DNA of 20,679 nucleotides from Chloroflexota bacterium. GTDB taxonomy: Bacteria; Chloroflexota; Dehalococcoidia; UBA3495. A program made the translations under genes and the position numbers. The stretch is taken from the NCBI GenBank assembly GCA_022576105.1, contig JACZRM010000006.1:1-20679 (forward strand). The letters are read 5' to 3'. How positions within the stretch are numbered: the stretch's first letter is position 1; every line of letters starts with the position of its first letter. Below the pieces are notes generated by a model. That model was not told the origin of the DNA. It saw only the letters and a list, made by a program, of their open reading frames with translations, and did no database searches. Shown one piece after another: positions 1 to 7,491 of the stretch.

Positions 1-37
1 GAGGCCGAGCAATTCCGTGCAATTTACGCCTCAATAG

Positions 38-68
38 AGCAGGCCCGGCTAATCTTGCCGGGCCTGCT
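38..68. terminator. Hairpin downstream of htpX, possible terminator
   Basis: A perfect 12-bp stem (AGCAGGCCCGGC paired with GCCGGGCCTGCT) closes a 7-base loop. It lies about 40 bases beyond the htpX stop on the minus strand. No strong T-run follows on either side, so it is a weak intrinsic terminator at best. In one plus-strand frame a TAG at 35-37 ends immediately before the stem, so the hairpin could instead serve an upstream plus-strand gene that lies outside the window. The first 37 bases are too short to assign to a gene. Confidence 0.5.
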
Positions 69-105
69 AAGACCACTTCTTTGGTAAGCGGGACCGCCGG
101 ATTGA

Positions 106-954
106 TCAATAATTGGGGCCCATATTTCTCAATCGCCGGGCCCTTTCTGCAACTGGAGGGTGGGTTGAGAACAGCCTGGCCATCGCCTTGCCGCTCAGCG
201 GATTGACGATGAACAGATGAGAAGCGGCCTCGGCCACCTTCATCGGGCGGGCTTCCGCACCCATCGCCAGCTTCTCCAACGCGCTGGCCAGCGCATAGGG
301 ATTGCCTGATGTTTTGGCGCCGGTGATATCGGCCTGAAACTCGCGGGCGCGGGAGATCGCCAGCCGGATCAGAGTCGCGGCGATAGGCATAACTATGGCG
401 ACGACCAACAAGCCGATTATGTTGCCTCCTCGACCCCGGTCGCCGCCCATTCCGCCGAAAATGGCGGAAAACTGAGCCAGCATTGCCAGCATGGAAATTG
501 CGCCGGCGATGGTGGCGACAATGGACATGATCAGGGTGTCCCGATTGCCCACATGGGCCATTTCGTGGGCCATAACTGCGCCCAGCTCTTCCCTGGTCAA
601 CAGCCGGCGAATCCCAGAAGTGACGGCGACCGAGGCGTGCTGCGGGTTGCGTCCGGTGGCGAAGGCGTTGGGCGAATCGCTCTGGATCTCGTAGACCTTG
701 GGCATGGGCAGACCGGCCAGGTTTGCTTGCTCGGCTACCAGGCCATACAATTCCGGATCGTCCTGCTCAGTTACGGGACGGGCGTGGGTCATTCCCAACG
801 CAATCCGGTCGCTGAACCAGTAGGCGCCCACGTTCAGCATCAGGGCGAATCCCAAAGCCATGACGATCCCAAGTTCACCGCCGAACATAGCGCCAACTAC
901 CAGCAGCACGCCGGTCAGTAGTATCAGCAAAAAGAAAGTCTTAATGGTGTTCAA
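106..954 (-). CDS. htpX: HtpX-family membrane zinc metalloprotease (M48)
   Basis: This encodes a 282-aa HtpX-like M48B protease, a membrane enzyme that degrades misfolded membrane proteins. Two hydrophobic segments lie at about residues 5-22 and 27-46. The zinc motif HEMAH is at residues 130-134, and the third ligand Glu205 lies in SRAREFQAD, the usual HtpX context. Two more hydrophobic segments (about 143-168 and 178-200) bracket a Gly/Arg-rich loop. Length and order match the family. The start is TTG, read as MNTIKT, which fits the typical HtpX N-terminus; a GGAG lies 12 bases upstream, rather far. The gene stands alone with its own candidate promoter at 1048-1056. Family assignment is firm; the exact start is less so. 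Confidence 0.95.
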   Translation of the reverse strand: MNTIKTFFLLILLTGVLLVVGAMFGGELGIVMALGFALMLNVGAYWFSDRIALGMTHARPVTEQDDPELYGLVAEQANLAGLPMPKVYEIQSDSPNAFATGRNPQHASVAVTSGIRRLLTREELGAVMAHEMAHVGNRDTLIMSIVATIAGAISMLAMLAQFSAIFGGMGGDRGRGGNIIGLLVVAIVMPIAATLIRLAISRAREFQADITGAKTSGNPYALASALEKLAMGAEARPMKVAEAASHLFIVNPLSGKAMARLFSTHPPVAERARRLRNMGPNY

Positions 955-1047
955 GTGTTGATTATTCTCCGGTTTTAGTCATATCGGGCAAAGCGTGATA
1001 TCGCACGTGCCAATTGCCGCAATGTTGACGACGATATTGCTACTGTG

Positions 1048-1056
1048 ATTATATCA
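1048..1056 (-). promoter_or_regulatory. Candidate extended -10 promoter for htpX
   Basis: On the minus strand the sequence reads TGATATAAT, a perfect TATAAT hexamer preceded by the TGn extension. It lies about 95 bases before the htpX start. No good -35 hexamer is present at 16-18 bases, which is tolerated for extended -10 promoters. It is inferred from consensus only. Confidence 0.35.
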
Positions 1057-1216
1057 ATTCGCCAGTCAGTATATCCTGGTACAGCGGGAAAGATCCCCTC
1101 CTCCCATGGATCGCTACGTCAAAGGGGCATCCACACTCTTTATTGGCTTGTCCAGCGCGTTCTCCCTCCCCGGATGGGAGCTTATTACACGACAGTCTTA
1201 GTTAACGGCATCCTCG

Positions 1217-1282
1217 CCCCTTGTGGGAGAGGACTGAGGAGAGGGGTATCACCCTCATCCCGGCCTTCTCCCATCGAGGGGG
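1217..1282. repeat. Imperfect inverted repeat, intergenic repeat-like unit
   Basis: CCCCTTGTGGGAGAGG at 1217-1232 is imperfectly complementary to CCTTCTCCCATCGAGGGGG at 1264-1282. The arms surround GAGGAGAGGGG-type sequence, so the unit could fold as a long G/C-rich hairpin. From memory, similar GGGAGAGG/CCTTCTCCC units are scattered between genes in some environmental bacterial genomes. A copy count in the host genome was not possible here. Confidence 0.45.
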
Positions 1283-1334
1283 CTTGTTCCAAAAGTCAGG
1301 TTTAGGTCTCACTTGTGGAATAATATTTAGGCGC

Positions 1335-1414
1335 CCTTCGACCGGCTCAGGGCGAACGGACGCACCCGTTCGTGGTGCGCAGGTTTGCTCCGTTCGTGGT
1401 GAGCCTGTCGAACC
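1335..1414. repeat. CCTTCGAC/CGAACGG inverted repeat with extra partial copy
   Basis: The arm at 1335-1359 (CCTTCGACCGGCTCAGGG then CGAACGG) matches the reverse complement of 1390-1414 at 19 of 25 positions. A third, partial copy lies between them: CCGTTCGTGGTG occurs at 1366-1377 and again at 1390-1401. I recognise this as an interspersed-repeat type common in intergenic DNA of several phyla. The TGTTCCAAAA at 1285-1294 and its complement TTTTGGAACA at 1439-1448 flank it, which might mark the edges of an inserted unit. Confidence 0.55.
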
Positions 1415-1604
1415 AGGGGGGTGAATTTATCGGTCGGATTTTGGAACACAAGGCACTTTTGGAGCAAAGCCCATCGAGGCAGAAGGAGCTTAATCTCTTC
1501 CCGTTTTAAAACCGCCAAGAAATACAATGTGCTGGGGCGGATGTCACCTCGATTTAATCAGGGTTACGCAGCGGCGGCCCAAGCTGGATTTGCCTACCTT
1601 TTCG

Positions 1605-1634
1605 TTGACACGCCAGAGCGGTGCGTGATACATT
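1605..1634 (+). promoter_or_regulatory. Promoter for etfB-etfA
   Basis: A perfect -35 TTGACA (1605-1610) is followed after 18 bases by TACATT (1629-1634). The -10 hexamer is preceded by TGA, giving an extended -10. Transcription would start near 1641, about 55 bases before the etfB ATG. This is a consensus match only. Confidence 0.5.
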
Positions 1635-1696
1635 TCACACTGTTTTAGTACCTCTATCAGTGCTTCTCTATCCGTGCTTCTTGGGGAGGAAAAAAT

Positions 1697-2497
1697 ATGC
1701 CGATAAGCATCGGCGTTCTGGCCAAACAAGTTATCGACCCGGAAATGCCCATGGCGGCCTTCCAGATCGACGCCAATGCCAAGCAGGTAGTGACCCCAGC
1801 CACCATTCCTCCCGTGGTCAATGGCTTCGACGAAAACGCGGTGGAGGCGGCCCTTCAGATAAAAGACTCGCAGGAAGCCACGATCACGGTAATTTCCGCC
1901 GGGCCTTCCTTCGCCCTGGACGTTATGAAAAAGCCGCTGTCCATGGGCGCTGACGAGTTGGTGCTGCTCCAAGATGATAGCTTCAGAAACACCATCGACA
2001 GTTTCTTCACCGCCCAATTGCTGGCGGCGGCAATCCGCAAATTGGGCGGATTTGACCTGATAATCTGCGGACGCCAGGCTTCCGACTGGGACAACGCCCA
2101 GGTGCCCTTGGGATTGGCGGAGATTTTGGGGATGGCCTCGATCACGCTGGCCAGAAAGGTGGAGGTCAAGGAAGGCAAAGTGGTGGTGGAGCGGTTGATT
2201 CCCGACGGATACGAGGTTGTGGAAGCATTATTGCCCGCCATAGTCACCGTCAGCAACGAGTTGGGTCAACCCAGGTATCCCACTTTGCGGGGCATCATGG
2301 CCGCCACCCGAAAACGCCCCACCATCTGGACTGCCGGCGACCTGGAAATCGAGTCCGGTCAGCTTGAACCGCGCATCACCTTGCACGACCTGTTCGTTCC
2401 CGTGCGCAACCAAACTTGTGAGATCATTGAAGGCGATGACGAAGCAGACTCCGCCCGCCTACTGGCCCTCAAGCTCCGCGAAGATAAATTAATCTAG
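1697..2497 (+). CDS. etfB: Electron transfer flavoprotein beta subunit
   Basis: The 266-aa product is the beta subunit of an electron-transfer flavoprotein (EtfB/FixA). The alpha-beta dimer accepts electrons from acyl-CoA and related dehydrogenases and passes them to the quinone pool. The family pattern is present: NGFDENAVEAAL near residues 42-53, the nucleotide-binding region GRQASDWD at 125-132, and the C-terminal signature ending in PRYPTLRGIM at 192-201. Length is normal for the family. The ATG follows GGGGAGG with good spacing, and a promoter lies at 1605-1634. etfA follows after 92 bases with no terminator between, so the two are probably one transcript. No dehydrogenase or ETF-quinone oxidoreductase gene is in the window, so the electron donor is unknown. 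Confidence 0.95.
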   Translation: MPISIGVLAKQVIDPEMPMAAFQIDANAKQVVTPATIPPVVNGFDENAVEAALQIKDSQEATITVISAGPSFALDVMKKPLSMGADELVLLQDDSFRNTIDSFFTAQLLAAAIRKLGGFDLIICGRQASDWDNAQVPLGLAEILGMASITLARKVEVKEGKVVVERLIPDGYEVVEALLPAIVTVSNELGQPRYPTLRGIMAATRKRPTIWTAGDLEIESGQLEPRITLHDLFVPVRNQTCEIIEGDDEADSARLLALKLREDKLI

Positions 2498-2589
2498 CCT
2501 CTCGAATCCAGCCGCAACCCGGCGCATTAATTCTTACACGCGTTGAATTAAGTAGTTAGAGGGTTGGCCAAAGTTAAACGGAGGAAAAC

Positions 2590-3582
2590 ATGGCTCAGGG
2601 TGTTCTGGTACTGGGAGATCTGGTTGACGGTGGGTTGAGCCTCACCGCGCGGGAAGTGTTGGCCGCCGGACGCAAGGTGGCCGACGATCTGGCTGAGGAG
2701 TTGAGTATTGGCCTGCTGGGGGTTTCGTTGGAAGGCCCCAGCCAACAGGCGATTGCCCACGGGGCCGACAAAGTCTACTCGGTAACCAACCCGGCGCTGG
2801 GCCAATACCAGGTTGATCTTTTTCTCAGTGCTATGGAGTCCCTCTGCAAAGAGGCCGACCCCAGTGTTATCCTCATCGGACGTACCAACGAGGGCCGGGA
2901 ACTGGCCCCTCGGCTGGCTTTCCGGTTGGGCGTGGGTCTGGCCCAAGACTGTTTGGAAATCTCGGTAGACCCTTCCACCAAGAACCTGCTGGCCAACCGC
3001 CCGGTCTACGGCGGCAACGCCGTGGCGGTGGTGAGTTGCAACTATAGTCCTCAGATGGCGGCGATCAGGCCCAAGGTCTATGAGCCCTTGGAAGCAGACT
3101 CGTCCCGATCAGGACAGGTGGTGTCCTTCCCAGTGGAATTGGACCCAAGCCAGGCCCGCACCACGCTGGTGGATACGGTCATGGAAGCCGCCGAAGGCAT
3201 CAAGCTGGAAGACGCTCGGATAGTGATTTCGGGTGGACGGGGATTGGGCGGGCCAGAGCCTTTCAAGGATTTGGAAGAGTTGGCCGGTCTGCTGGGCGCC
3301 GGATTGGGCGCTTCCCGCGCGGCGGTGGACTCCGGCTGGGTGCCTGCCAGCTATCAGGTGGGCTTGACCGGAAAGACCATCACCCCAGACCTGTACATCA
3401 CCATCGCCATCTCCGGGGCCAGCCAGCACATGGCGGGTTGCTCCGGGGCCAAGGTGATTGTCGCCATTAACAAGGACCCGGAAGCCAACATCTTCAAGGA
3501 AGCCCGCTACGGCGTGGTGGGCGACTGGGAGAAGGTGCTGCCCGCCCTGACTGCAACCGTACGGGAGTTGACCCAGGGCTAG
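2590..3582 (+). CDS. etfA: Electron transfer flavoprotein alpha subunit
   Basis: The 330-aa product is the FAD-binding alpha subunit (EtfA/FixB). The N-terminal alpha/beta domain covers about residues 1-190. The C-terminal FAD domain has SGGRGLGG (214-221), ASRAAVDSGW (241-250), the QVGLTGK loop (256-262), SGASQHMAGC (275-284) and AINKDPEANIF (292-302). These are the usual flavin-contacting segments, although PEANIF replaces the commoner APIF form. ATG follows the strong ribosome-binding site CGGAGG. It is cotranscribed with etfB by position. Its 3' end faces panC, with 21 bases between the stop codons. There is no N-terminal ferredoxin domain as found in some electron-bifurcating versions, so an ordinary ETF is the simplest reading. 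Confidence 0.95.
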   Translation: MAQGVLVLGDLVDGGLSLTAREVLAAGRKVADDLAEELSIGLLGVSLEGPSQQAIAHGADKVYSVTNPALGQYQVDLFLSAMESLCKEADPSVILIGRTNEGRELAPRLAFRLGVGLAQDCLEISVDPSTKNLLANRPVYGGNAVAVVSCNYSPQMAAIRPKVYEPLEADSSRSGQVVSFPVELDPSQARTTLVDTVMEAAEGIKLEDARIVISGGRGLGGPEPFKDLEELAGLLGAGLGASRAAVDSGWVPASYQVGLTGKTITPDLYITIAISGASQHMAGCSGAKVIVAINKDPEANIFKEARYGVVGDWEKVLPALTATVRELTQG

Positions 3583-3603
3583 TCACTTACAGGCCGCGGC
3601 CAA

Positions 3604-4482
3604 CTACTCAAGCAAAATATTGTCGATCAGCCGGGGGATGCCCAGCTTGACCGCCGCCAGCACCATTGCCGGGCCCCTGATGGCCCTTAAATCTTCGGTT
3701 TCCAGTTCCGTCAAGTTGGTCGCATCGGCCACGCTCACGTAGTCGATGCGCTCCACCAACGGCTCCTCTTCCAGGCATTTCCTGACTTCCTGACGCAGCA
3801 CTTCAGCATCGCGAATACCCTGGCTCCACTGCGCCTTGGCCCGCAGCAAGCTCAAGTACAGGACTGGCGCCGCCTTTCGCTGGTCCGGTGTCAAATAGGT
3901 GTTGCGGCTGCTGAGGGCTAGACCGTCGGGCTCACGTACCGTGGGCACTACCACCAGGTCCAATGCCAGGTCCAAGTCGCGCACCATTTGACGAATTACC
4001 AGGATCTGCTGGCCGTCCTTCTGTCCGAAATAGGCCCGGTCAGGGCCGACGATGTTGAAAAGCTTGGCCACCACCGTGGCGACGCCGCGAAAGTGACCGG
4101 GCCGTATCTCACCCTCTAATATTTCGCCGATCCCCCCGACATCGACCCAGGTGTTGAAACCCGGCGGGTAAATGGCGGCCTGGGATGGCGTGAACACCAG
4201 GTCTACGCCCTCTTGACGCAGCAGGTCTAAGTCCCGTTCCAAATTCCGGGGGTATTGGGACAGGTCTTCCTGGGGGGCGAACTGGCTGGGATTGACGAAG
4301 ATGCTAACCGCGACCGAGGAATTGTCGGCGCGGGCCTCCCGCACCAACGCCAGATGGCCTTGGTGCAGAGATCCCATGGTGGGAACCAGACCCAATGGAC
4401 GTTGGGCTGAGGCGCAGGCCCGGCCCATGGCTTCTATGCTGTCGATGACTTGCATTCGATCAGGGAATAGGGCGCCAGGCAT
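3604..4482 (-). CDS. panC: Pantothenate synthetase
   Basis: The 292-aa PanC joins pantoate and beta-alanine using ATP in the last step of vitamin B5 synthesis. It is a cytoplasmic adenylate-forming enzyme of the HIGH-nucleotidyltransferase fold. Visible motifs are PTMGSLHQGH (HxGH at residues 40-43), FVNPSQFAPQEDLSQYPR, the YFGQKDGQQ segment and the SSRNTYL segment (KMSKS equivalent). Length is normal. The start is uncertain: ATG at 4482 adds nine residues before a second ATG at 4455, which gives the more usual beginning MQVIDSI. Neither has a clear ribosome-binding site. It lies 42 bases downstream of the HerA-like gene on the same strand and may be read through from it. panB is about 5 kb away on the other strand. 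Confidence 0.95.
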   Translation of the reverse strand: MPGALFPDRMQVIDSIEAMGRACASAQRPLGLVPTMGSLHQGHLALVREARADNSSVAVSIFVNPSQFAPQEDLSQYPRNLERDLDLLRQEGVDLVFTPSQAAIYPPGFNTWVDVGGIGEILEGEIRPGHFRGVATVVAKLFNIVGPDRAYFGQKDGQQILVIRQMVRDLDLALDLVVVPTVREPDGLALSSRNTYLTPDQRKAAPVLYLSLLRAKAQWSQGIRDAEVLRQEVRKCLEEEPLVERIDYVSVADATNLTELETEDLRAIRGPAMVLAAVKLGIPRLIDNILLE

Positions 4483-4524
4483 CCATTAGAAAAGCCCGGC
4501 GGAAAAGTTCGCCCGCAAAGTTAA

Positions 4525-6228
4525 TCAAAAAAGCTCGTTGATTTCTCGTTCCAGCCGTTCTTCGGGAGACTCGGACCCCTGGTATGTGGCGGTGCTGGTC
4601 CGGCGGCCCGGACCGCGCTGCACCTGAGCGTAGAAGGCGTCGTTGTACTCCCGGGTGTGAATCACCACCGGCATCGGCAGCGCGTGTCCAAAAATCAACG
4701 CTTGCTGTTTGGCTTCCAGGCGCGACAATACTCCCCGCAGCTGGCGGCTGCCGGGCGTGCCCGACAGTGCGGCGTCAATGTCTCTCTCGTTGTCCAGCAG
4801 GCAGGTCAGCCGGGTGCCCAACTGGCTCATCACCTCCGAGTCGATGGCGCTGGGTCGCTGGTCGATGACCATAAGGGTAACGTTGTACTTGCGCAACTCT
4901 CGCGCGATGGTGCCAAAGATGGTCTGGGAGGCCACCGCCTGGCCCAGGAACTTGTGCGCCTCTTCGATCACGATCACCACCGGATGCGGTTCTTTCCCTT
5001 GCCCTCCAGCACTCTGCTCTTTCAATTCTATGTATCGGTCACGGATGCGACGGGAGAGCAGATTGCTGACCAAGATATAAGCGCTCAGGTCTTCACCGTA
5101 GCGTCCGAATTCCAGCACCACATGCTTGCCCTTCTCCAGGTGATCGATGATTCGGGCCGTGGCGTTGTAATTCGTTTTCTTTTCCAGGAATGCATATCGC
5201 TCAAACCGCCGTAATCGCCGATGGAGGGCGGCCAAGGCCTGGGGCTGTACCCCAATCTCCCCGGCCAATTCATTCAGCGCATTATTGCCCTCCAGATCAA
5301 GAAAGTCGGCTAGCCAGTTGCTCTGTCCAAATCGGCGCGCCAGATCAAATGCGGCCGACGCCGCGATTTCTGAGATGTCCAGCGTCTCTCGCAATAGTTG
5401 AATATCTTCGGGTTCGATGTCGCCGTAACCAATGCGCACCACTTCATCGGTGGATGACCCCCGCCGCCGGGAGCTTTCTTCGTCCAGGGTGAAGGTGGAT
5501 ACGCTGGCCGGAAATAACTGCTTCAGGCCTTTCACCGAGACGTTGCGATCAGTGTCCTGTCCCATCCAGCCGTATTCGCTGTGCATGTCGAATATCAGCG
5601 ACGAGGCCTGACCGCCCTGAATAATCCCCACCAGCAGCAACCGGGTCAAGAAGGTCTTGCCGGTGCCGCTCTTGCCAAAGACGCCAATCGAACGTTTGAC
5701 CAGCTCCTCCAGATTCAGGCAGACCTTGGTCTCCATGTCCAGTGGGCTGCCAATCCAAAAGTGGTTTTCGTCCTCTTCGCCGAACACCGTAGCCACGTCC
5801 TGCTCCGAGGCGGCATAGGCCCGGGAGAAATGCGCGGGCACCGTCTTGGCGGCCACCGGCTTATCCTGTCCGGTTCCGGCCACCGCAGGCATGGTCAAGT
5901 TGGGCAGCACCGACACCGTCCCGTAGGCCACGGTGCCAGAGATGACCTGAGCGATGAAGGGATCATCAATTTCTGGAGGTGTGTGCTTCAAGCGTGGGTC
6001 GCTGCTGCCCAGGGCAATTTCCGTGACCACGCCGAAGAACCGATGCCGGTCCCCATGGATGGTTATGAAAGACCCGACTTTGATGTCCTCGACGGACACC
6101 TGGCCCCGGCTATCCAGGCGAATCTCCACGCCCTGGCTCAGGGAACCACCCACAACTTGTCCCAAGCAGGTACCGGCCAGGCTGGGTGATTCCTCCGGTG
6201 GGCCGTTTGGCGATAACCCGTTGGTCAT
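4525..6228 (-). CDS. HerA-like hexameric ATPase with N-terminal HAS barrel (DUF87)
   Basis: The 567-aa product is a HerA/FtsK-superfamily ATPase. HerA forms a DNA-translocating hexamer that works with a nuclease in end resection in archaea; bacterial relatives are less well defined. The N-terminus (about 15-120) is a beta-rich HAS-barrel-like region. Walker A is GKSGTGKT near residue 185, the HerA-type DMHSEYGW follows near 215, and Walker B is VVIVIEEAHKFL. The following VTLMVIDQRPSAID and SQLGTRL segments are typical of the family. The frame is open to 6357, but ATG at 6228 is chosen because GGAGG lies 8 bases upstream and it overlaps the preceding stop as ATGA. That coupling implies cotranslation with the 199-aa HAS-barrel-like protein. 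No NurA-like nuclease is adjacent. Confidence 0.88.
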   Translation of the reverse strand: MTNGLSPNGPPEESPSLAGTCLGQVVGGSLSQGVEIRLDSRGQVSVEDIKVGSFITIHGDRHRFFGVVTEIALGSSDPRLKHTPPEIDDPFIAQVISGTVAYGTVSVLPNLTMPAVAGTGQDKPVAAKTVPAHFSRAYAASEQDVATVFGEEDENHFWIGSPLDMETKVCLNLEELVKRSIGVFGKSGTGKTFLTRLLLVGIIQGGQASSLIFDMHSEYGWMGQDTDRNVSVKGLKQLFPASVSTFTLDEESSRRRGSSTDEVVRIGYGDIEPEDIQLLRETLDISEIAASAAFDLARRFGQSNWLADFLDLEGNNALNELAGEIGVQPQALAALHRRLRRFERYAFLEKKTNYNATARIIDHLEKGKHVVLEFGRYGEDLSAYILVSNLLSRRIRDRYIELKEQSAGGQGKEPHPVVIVIEEAHKFLGQAVASQTIFGTIARELRKYNVTLMVIDQRPSAIDSEVMSQLGTRLTCLLDNERDIDAALSGTPGSRQLRGVLSRLEAKQQALIFGHALPMPVVIHTREYNDAFYAQVQRGPGRRTSTATYQGSESPEERLEREINELF

Positions 6229-6824
6229 GAGGTGAGCCTCCGCAATATCGCATTTATTCGGGGCAAGTCCGCCGAAAGTTCGGTGGCCAAGACCCGCCCG
6301 GCTCGCACCATAAAATCCTGGCCGTCGGCGTAGGAGGTCGAAGCCGCCTGGACACAAGCGCCAATAACTTCATCAGAGGCCGCCACTCTGGATCGGACCA
6401 GCAGGTGCAGAAAGTCTAAATTATCGGTGAAAACGGCGACTTCGTCGGGACTGCAGGAATAGACGAAGGAATGCACCTTGGGGGGCAGCGGCGGCAGGTG
6501 CTGGTAATAAACTTCCTCGCGCTGGTAGCCCACAATCAGGGACTCAAAGCGAGATGTAAGCAGACGGGATATTTGAGGGTTGTCCCGGTATACATCTTCC
6601 TCGGTTTCAGCGTCCTGTCCCCGGGCCAGGACCGGGCGGGCCGGGTCCAGCGGTTCGGTGCGGACTTGATGTACTACTCCGTAGATCGGCGGAGAACCGG
6701 CGCGGACGAAATGGCCGATGGCGGGGGCGCCGTACAACTGGTAACACTGAGCAACAAATGAGTCGGAGTTAGCCGCTATTACCTCGCCGACCCTTTGGGG
6801 TATCTTGCCTTCAGAAAATACCAT
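6225..6824 (-). CDS. HAS-barrel-like partner of the HerA-like ATPase
   Basis: This 199-aa soluble protein has no ATPase motifs. Its first 60 residues look beta-rich and include the segment GHFVRAGSPPIYGVV, similar to the HAS-barrel proteins that sit beside DUF87 ATPases in cyanobacteria and Chloroflexota. That comparison is from memory. The C-terminal half is mostly alpha-helical, ending in INAILRRLTS. It starts at ATG with GAGG just upstream. Its stop overlaps the ATPase start (ATGA), a strong sign that the two act together, for example as an adaptor or regulator at the ring entrance. No nuclease motif is visible, so I do not call it NurA. The function is inferred from context. Confidence 0.7.
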   Translation of the reverse strand: MVFSEGKIPQRVGEVIAANSDSFVAQCYQLYGAPAIGHFVRAGSPPIYGVVHQVRTEPLDPARPVLARGQDAETEEDVYRDNPQISRLLTSRFESLIVGYQREEVYYQHLPPLPPKVHSFVYSCSPDEVAVFTDNLDFLHLLVRSRVAASDEVIGACVQAASTSYADGQDFMVRAGRVLATELSADLPRINAILRRLTS

Positions 6825-6943
6825 GTAGCCTCAGCCTTGTTGCGCCGATGTTAGCGACTAATTATAACCAGCCGGCAACTGCCTGTCTGTGGGCCGCTGT
6901 CCTGGACCTGGCCCGGATTGGGACAAAGCTCGCGGCGCAGGAA

Positions 6944-7123
6944 TCAGCGATTCTCTTCCCGAAACTCCTTGACTCTTTCCAGTCCCCCGACAACTCCCTG
7001 CCGGACCAGTTCTCTGGTTTCGCTGCCCGGCTTGGGGGCCAGCAGCAGTGCGATAGCCACCCCGGCGGCGGCTCCCAATAGGAATCCAATCATTAACCCG
7101 GAACTGCTTTGATCTTGGTACAT
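6944..7123 (-). CDS. Small YtxH-like membrane protein
   Basis: The 59-aa protein starts at ATG 7123 with a strong ribosome-binding site (GAGGAGGT, seven bases upstream). It has a short polar N-terminus (MYQDQSSSG). One glycine/alanine-rich membrane segment follows, at about residues 9-29 (including GFLLGAAAGVAIALLLAP). After the LLLAPKPGSETRE transition comes an amphipathic helix rich in E, R and K. This is the typical layout of YtxH/gas-vesicle-GvpP-like small proteins, usually envelope or stress associated with no defined biochemical role. It is 119 bases upstream of the HAS-barrel gene on the same strand and might be cotranscribed with it. Other frames over this DNA give Arg/Trp/Pro-rich translations and are rejected. 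Confidence 0.8.
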   Translation of the reverse strand: MYQDQSSSGLMIGFLLGAAAGVAIALLLAPKPGSETRELVRQGVVGGLERVKEFREENR

Positions 7124-7346
7124 TTTCCTACCTCCTCGACAAGAAATTATATAGGCTGACGGCAGCGGTTGATTTTACAGCATTAGCCTGGATCAGAGCG
7201 TTGTGACGCGACCACAACCAAATTCTAGCATAGTGGCCGAGTTGATGGCATCTTCCGGGCCGCTTCTTGGTGGGTTGGTTTGCCCCAAAACTTAGGCTGA
7301 GGACTGATGGTGTATCGGTTTGGCGGCCAAGAACGGGGCATTGTCG

Positions 7347-7417
7347 CACCGGCGAAGGCCGGTGTCCAGATACAATCGCTGTTCGGACGCTCTTATGGCT
7401 TCCGGCTTGCGCCGGAA
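7347..7417. repeat. Paired GC-rich hairpins, intergenic repeat-like
   Basis: Two perfect 7-bp hairpins stand about 35 bases apart. CACCGGC-GAAG-GCCGGTG is at 7347-7364, followed by GTCCAGA. TTCCGGC-TTGC-GCCGGAA is at 7400-7417, followed by TGACGA. The pair resembles the interspersed GTCATTCCGG/CCGGTGTCCAG repeats seen between genes in many bacteria. It has no coding or terminator role that I can see. Confidence 0.55.
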
Positions 7418-7462
7418 TGACGAGAATGAAACTAACGCACTACCGTTGGTGGGCGCAAATTC

Positions 7463-7491
7463 TTGACACTATATTTAGGTAGACATACAAT
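7463..7491 (+). promoter_or_regulatory. Strong sigma70-like promoter for DUF2520-panB
   Basis: TTGACA (7463-7468) and TACAAT (7486-7491) are separated by exactly 17 bases, a 6/6 and a 5/6 consensus match. Transcription would begin near 7498, leaving a leader of roughly 205 bases before the DUF2520 start at 7704. Confidence 0.65.

Larger units (their letters stand above)
955..1604. other. Non-coding stretch between htpX and etfB
   Basis: No convincing gene is visible. The short open frames here have no ribosome-binding site and low-complexity, Arg/Pro/Ser-rich translations. The stretch holds the htpX promoter candidate and the two GC-rich inverted-repeat units listed separately, with the etf promoter beginning at 1605. 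Confidence 0.6.

Noticed and set aside
1544..2017. A 157-codon minus-strand open frame over the etf promoter
   Set aside because: It lies opposite the etfB N-terminus and its promoter and has no ribosome-binding site.
3590..3601. GGCCGCGGCC palindrome between etfA and panC
   Set aside because: It is too short, with no loop or T-run, to act as a terminator for either convergent gene.
5581..6189. A 202-codon plus-strand open frame
   Set aside because: It is antisense to the HerA-like ATPase, His/Gly/Arg-rich and without motifs.
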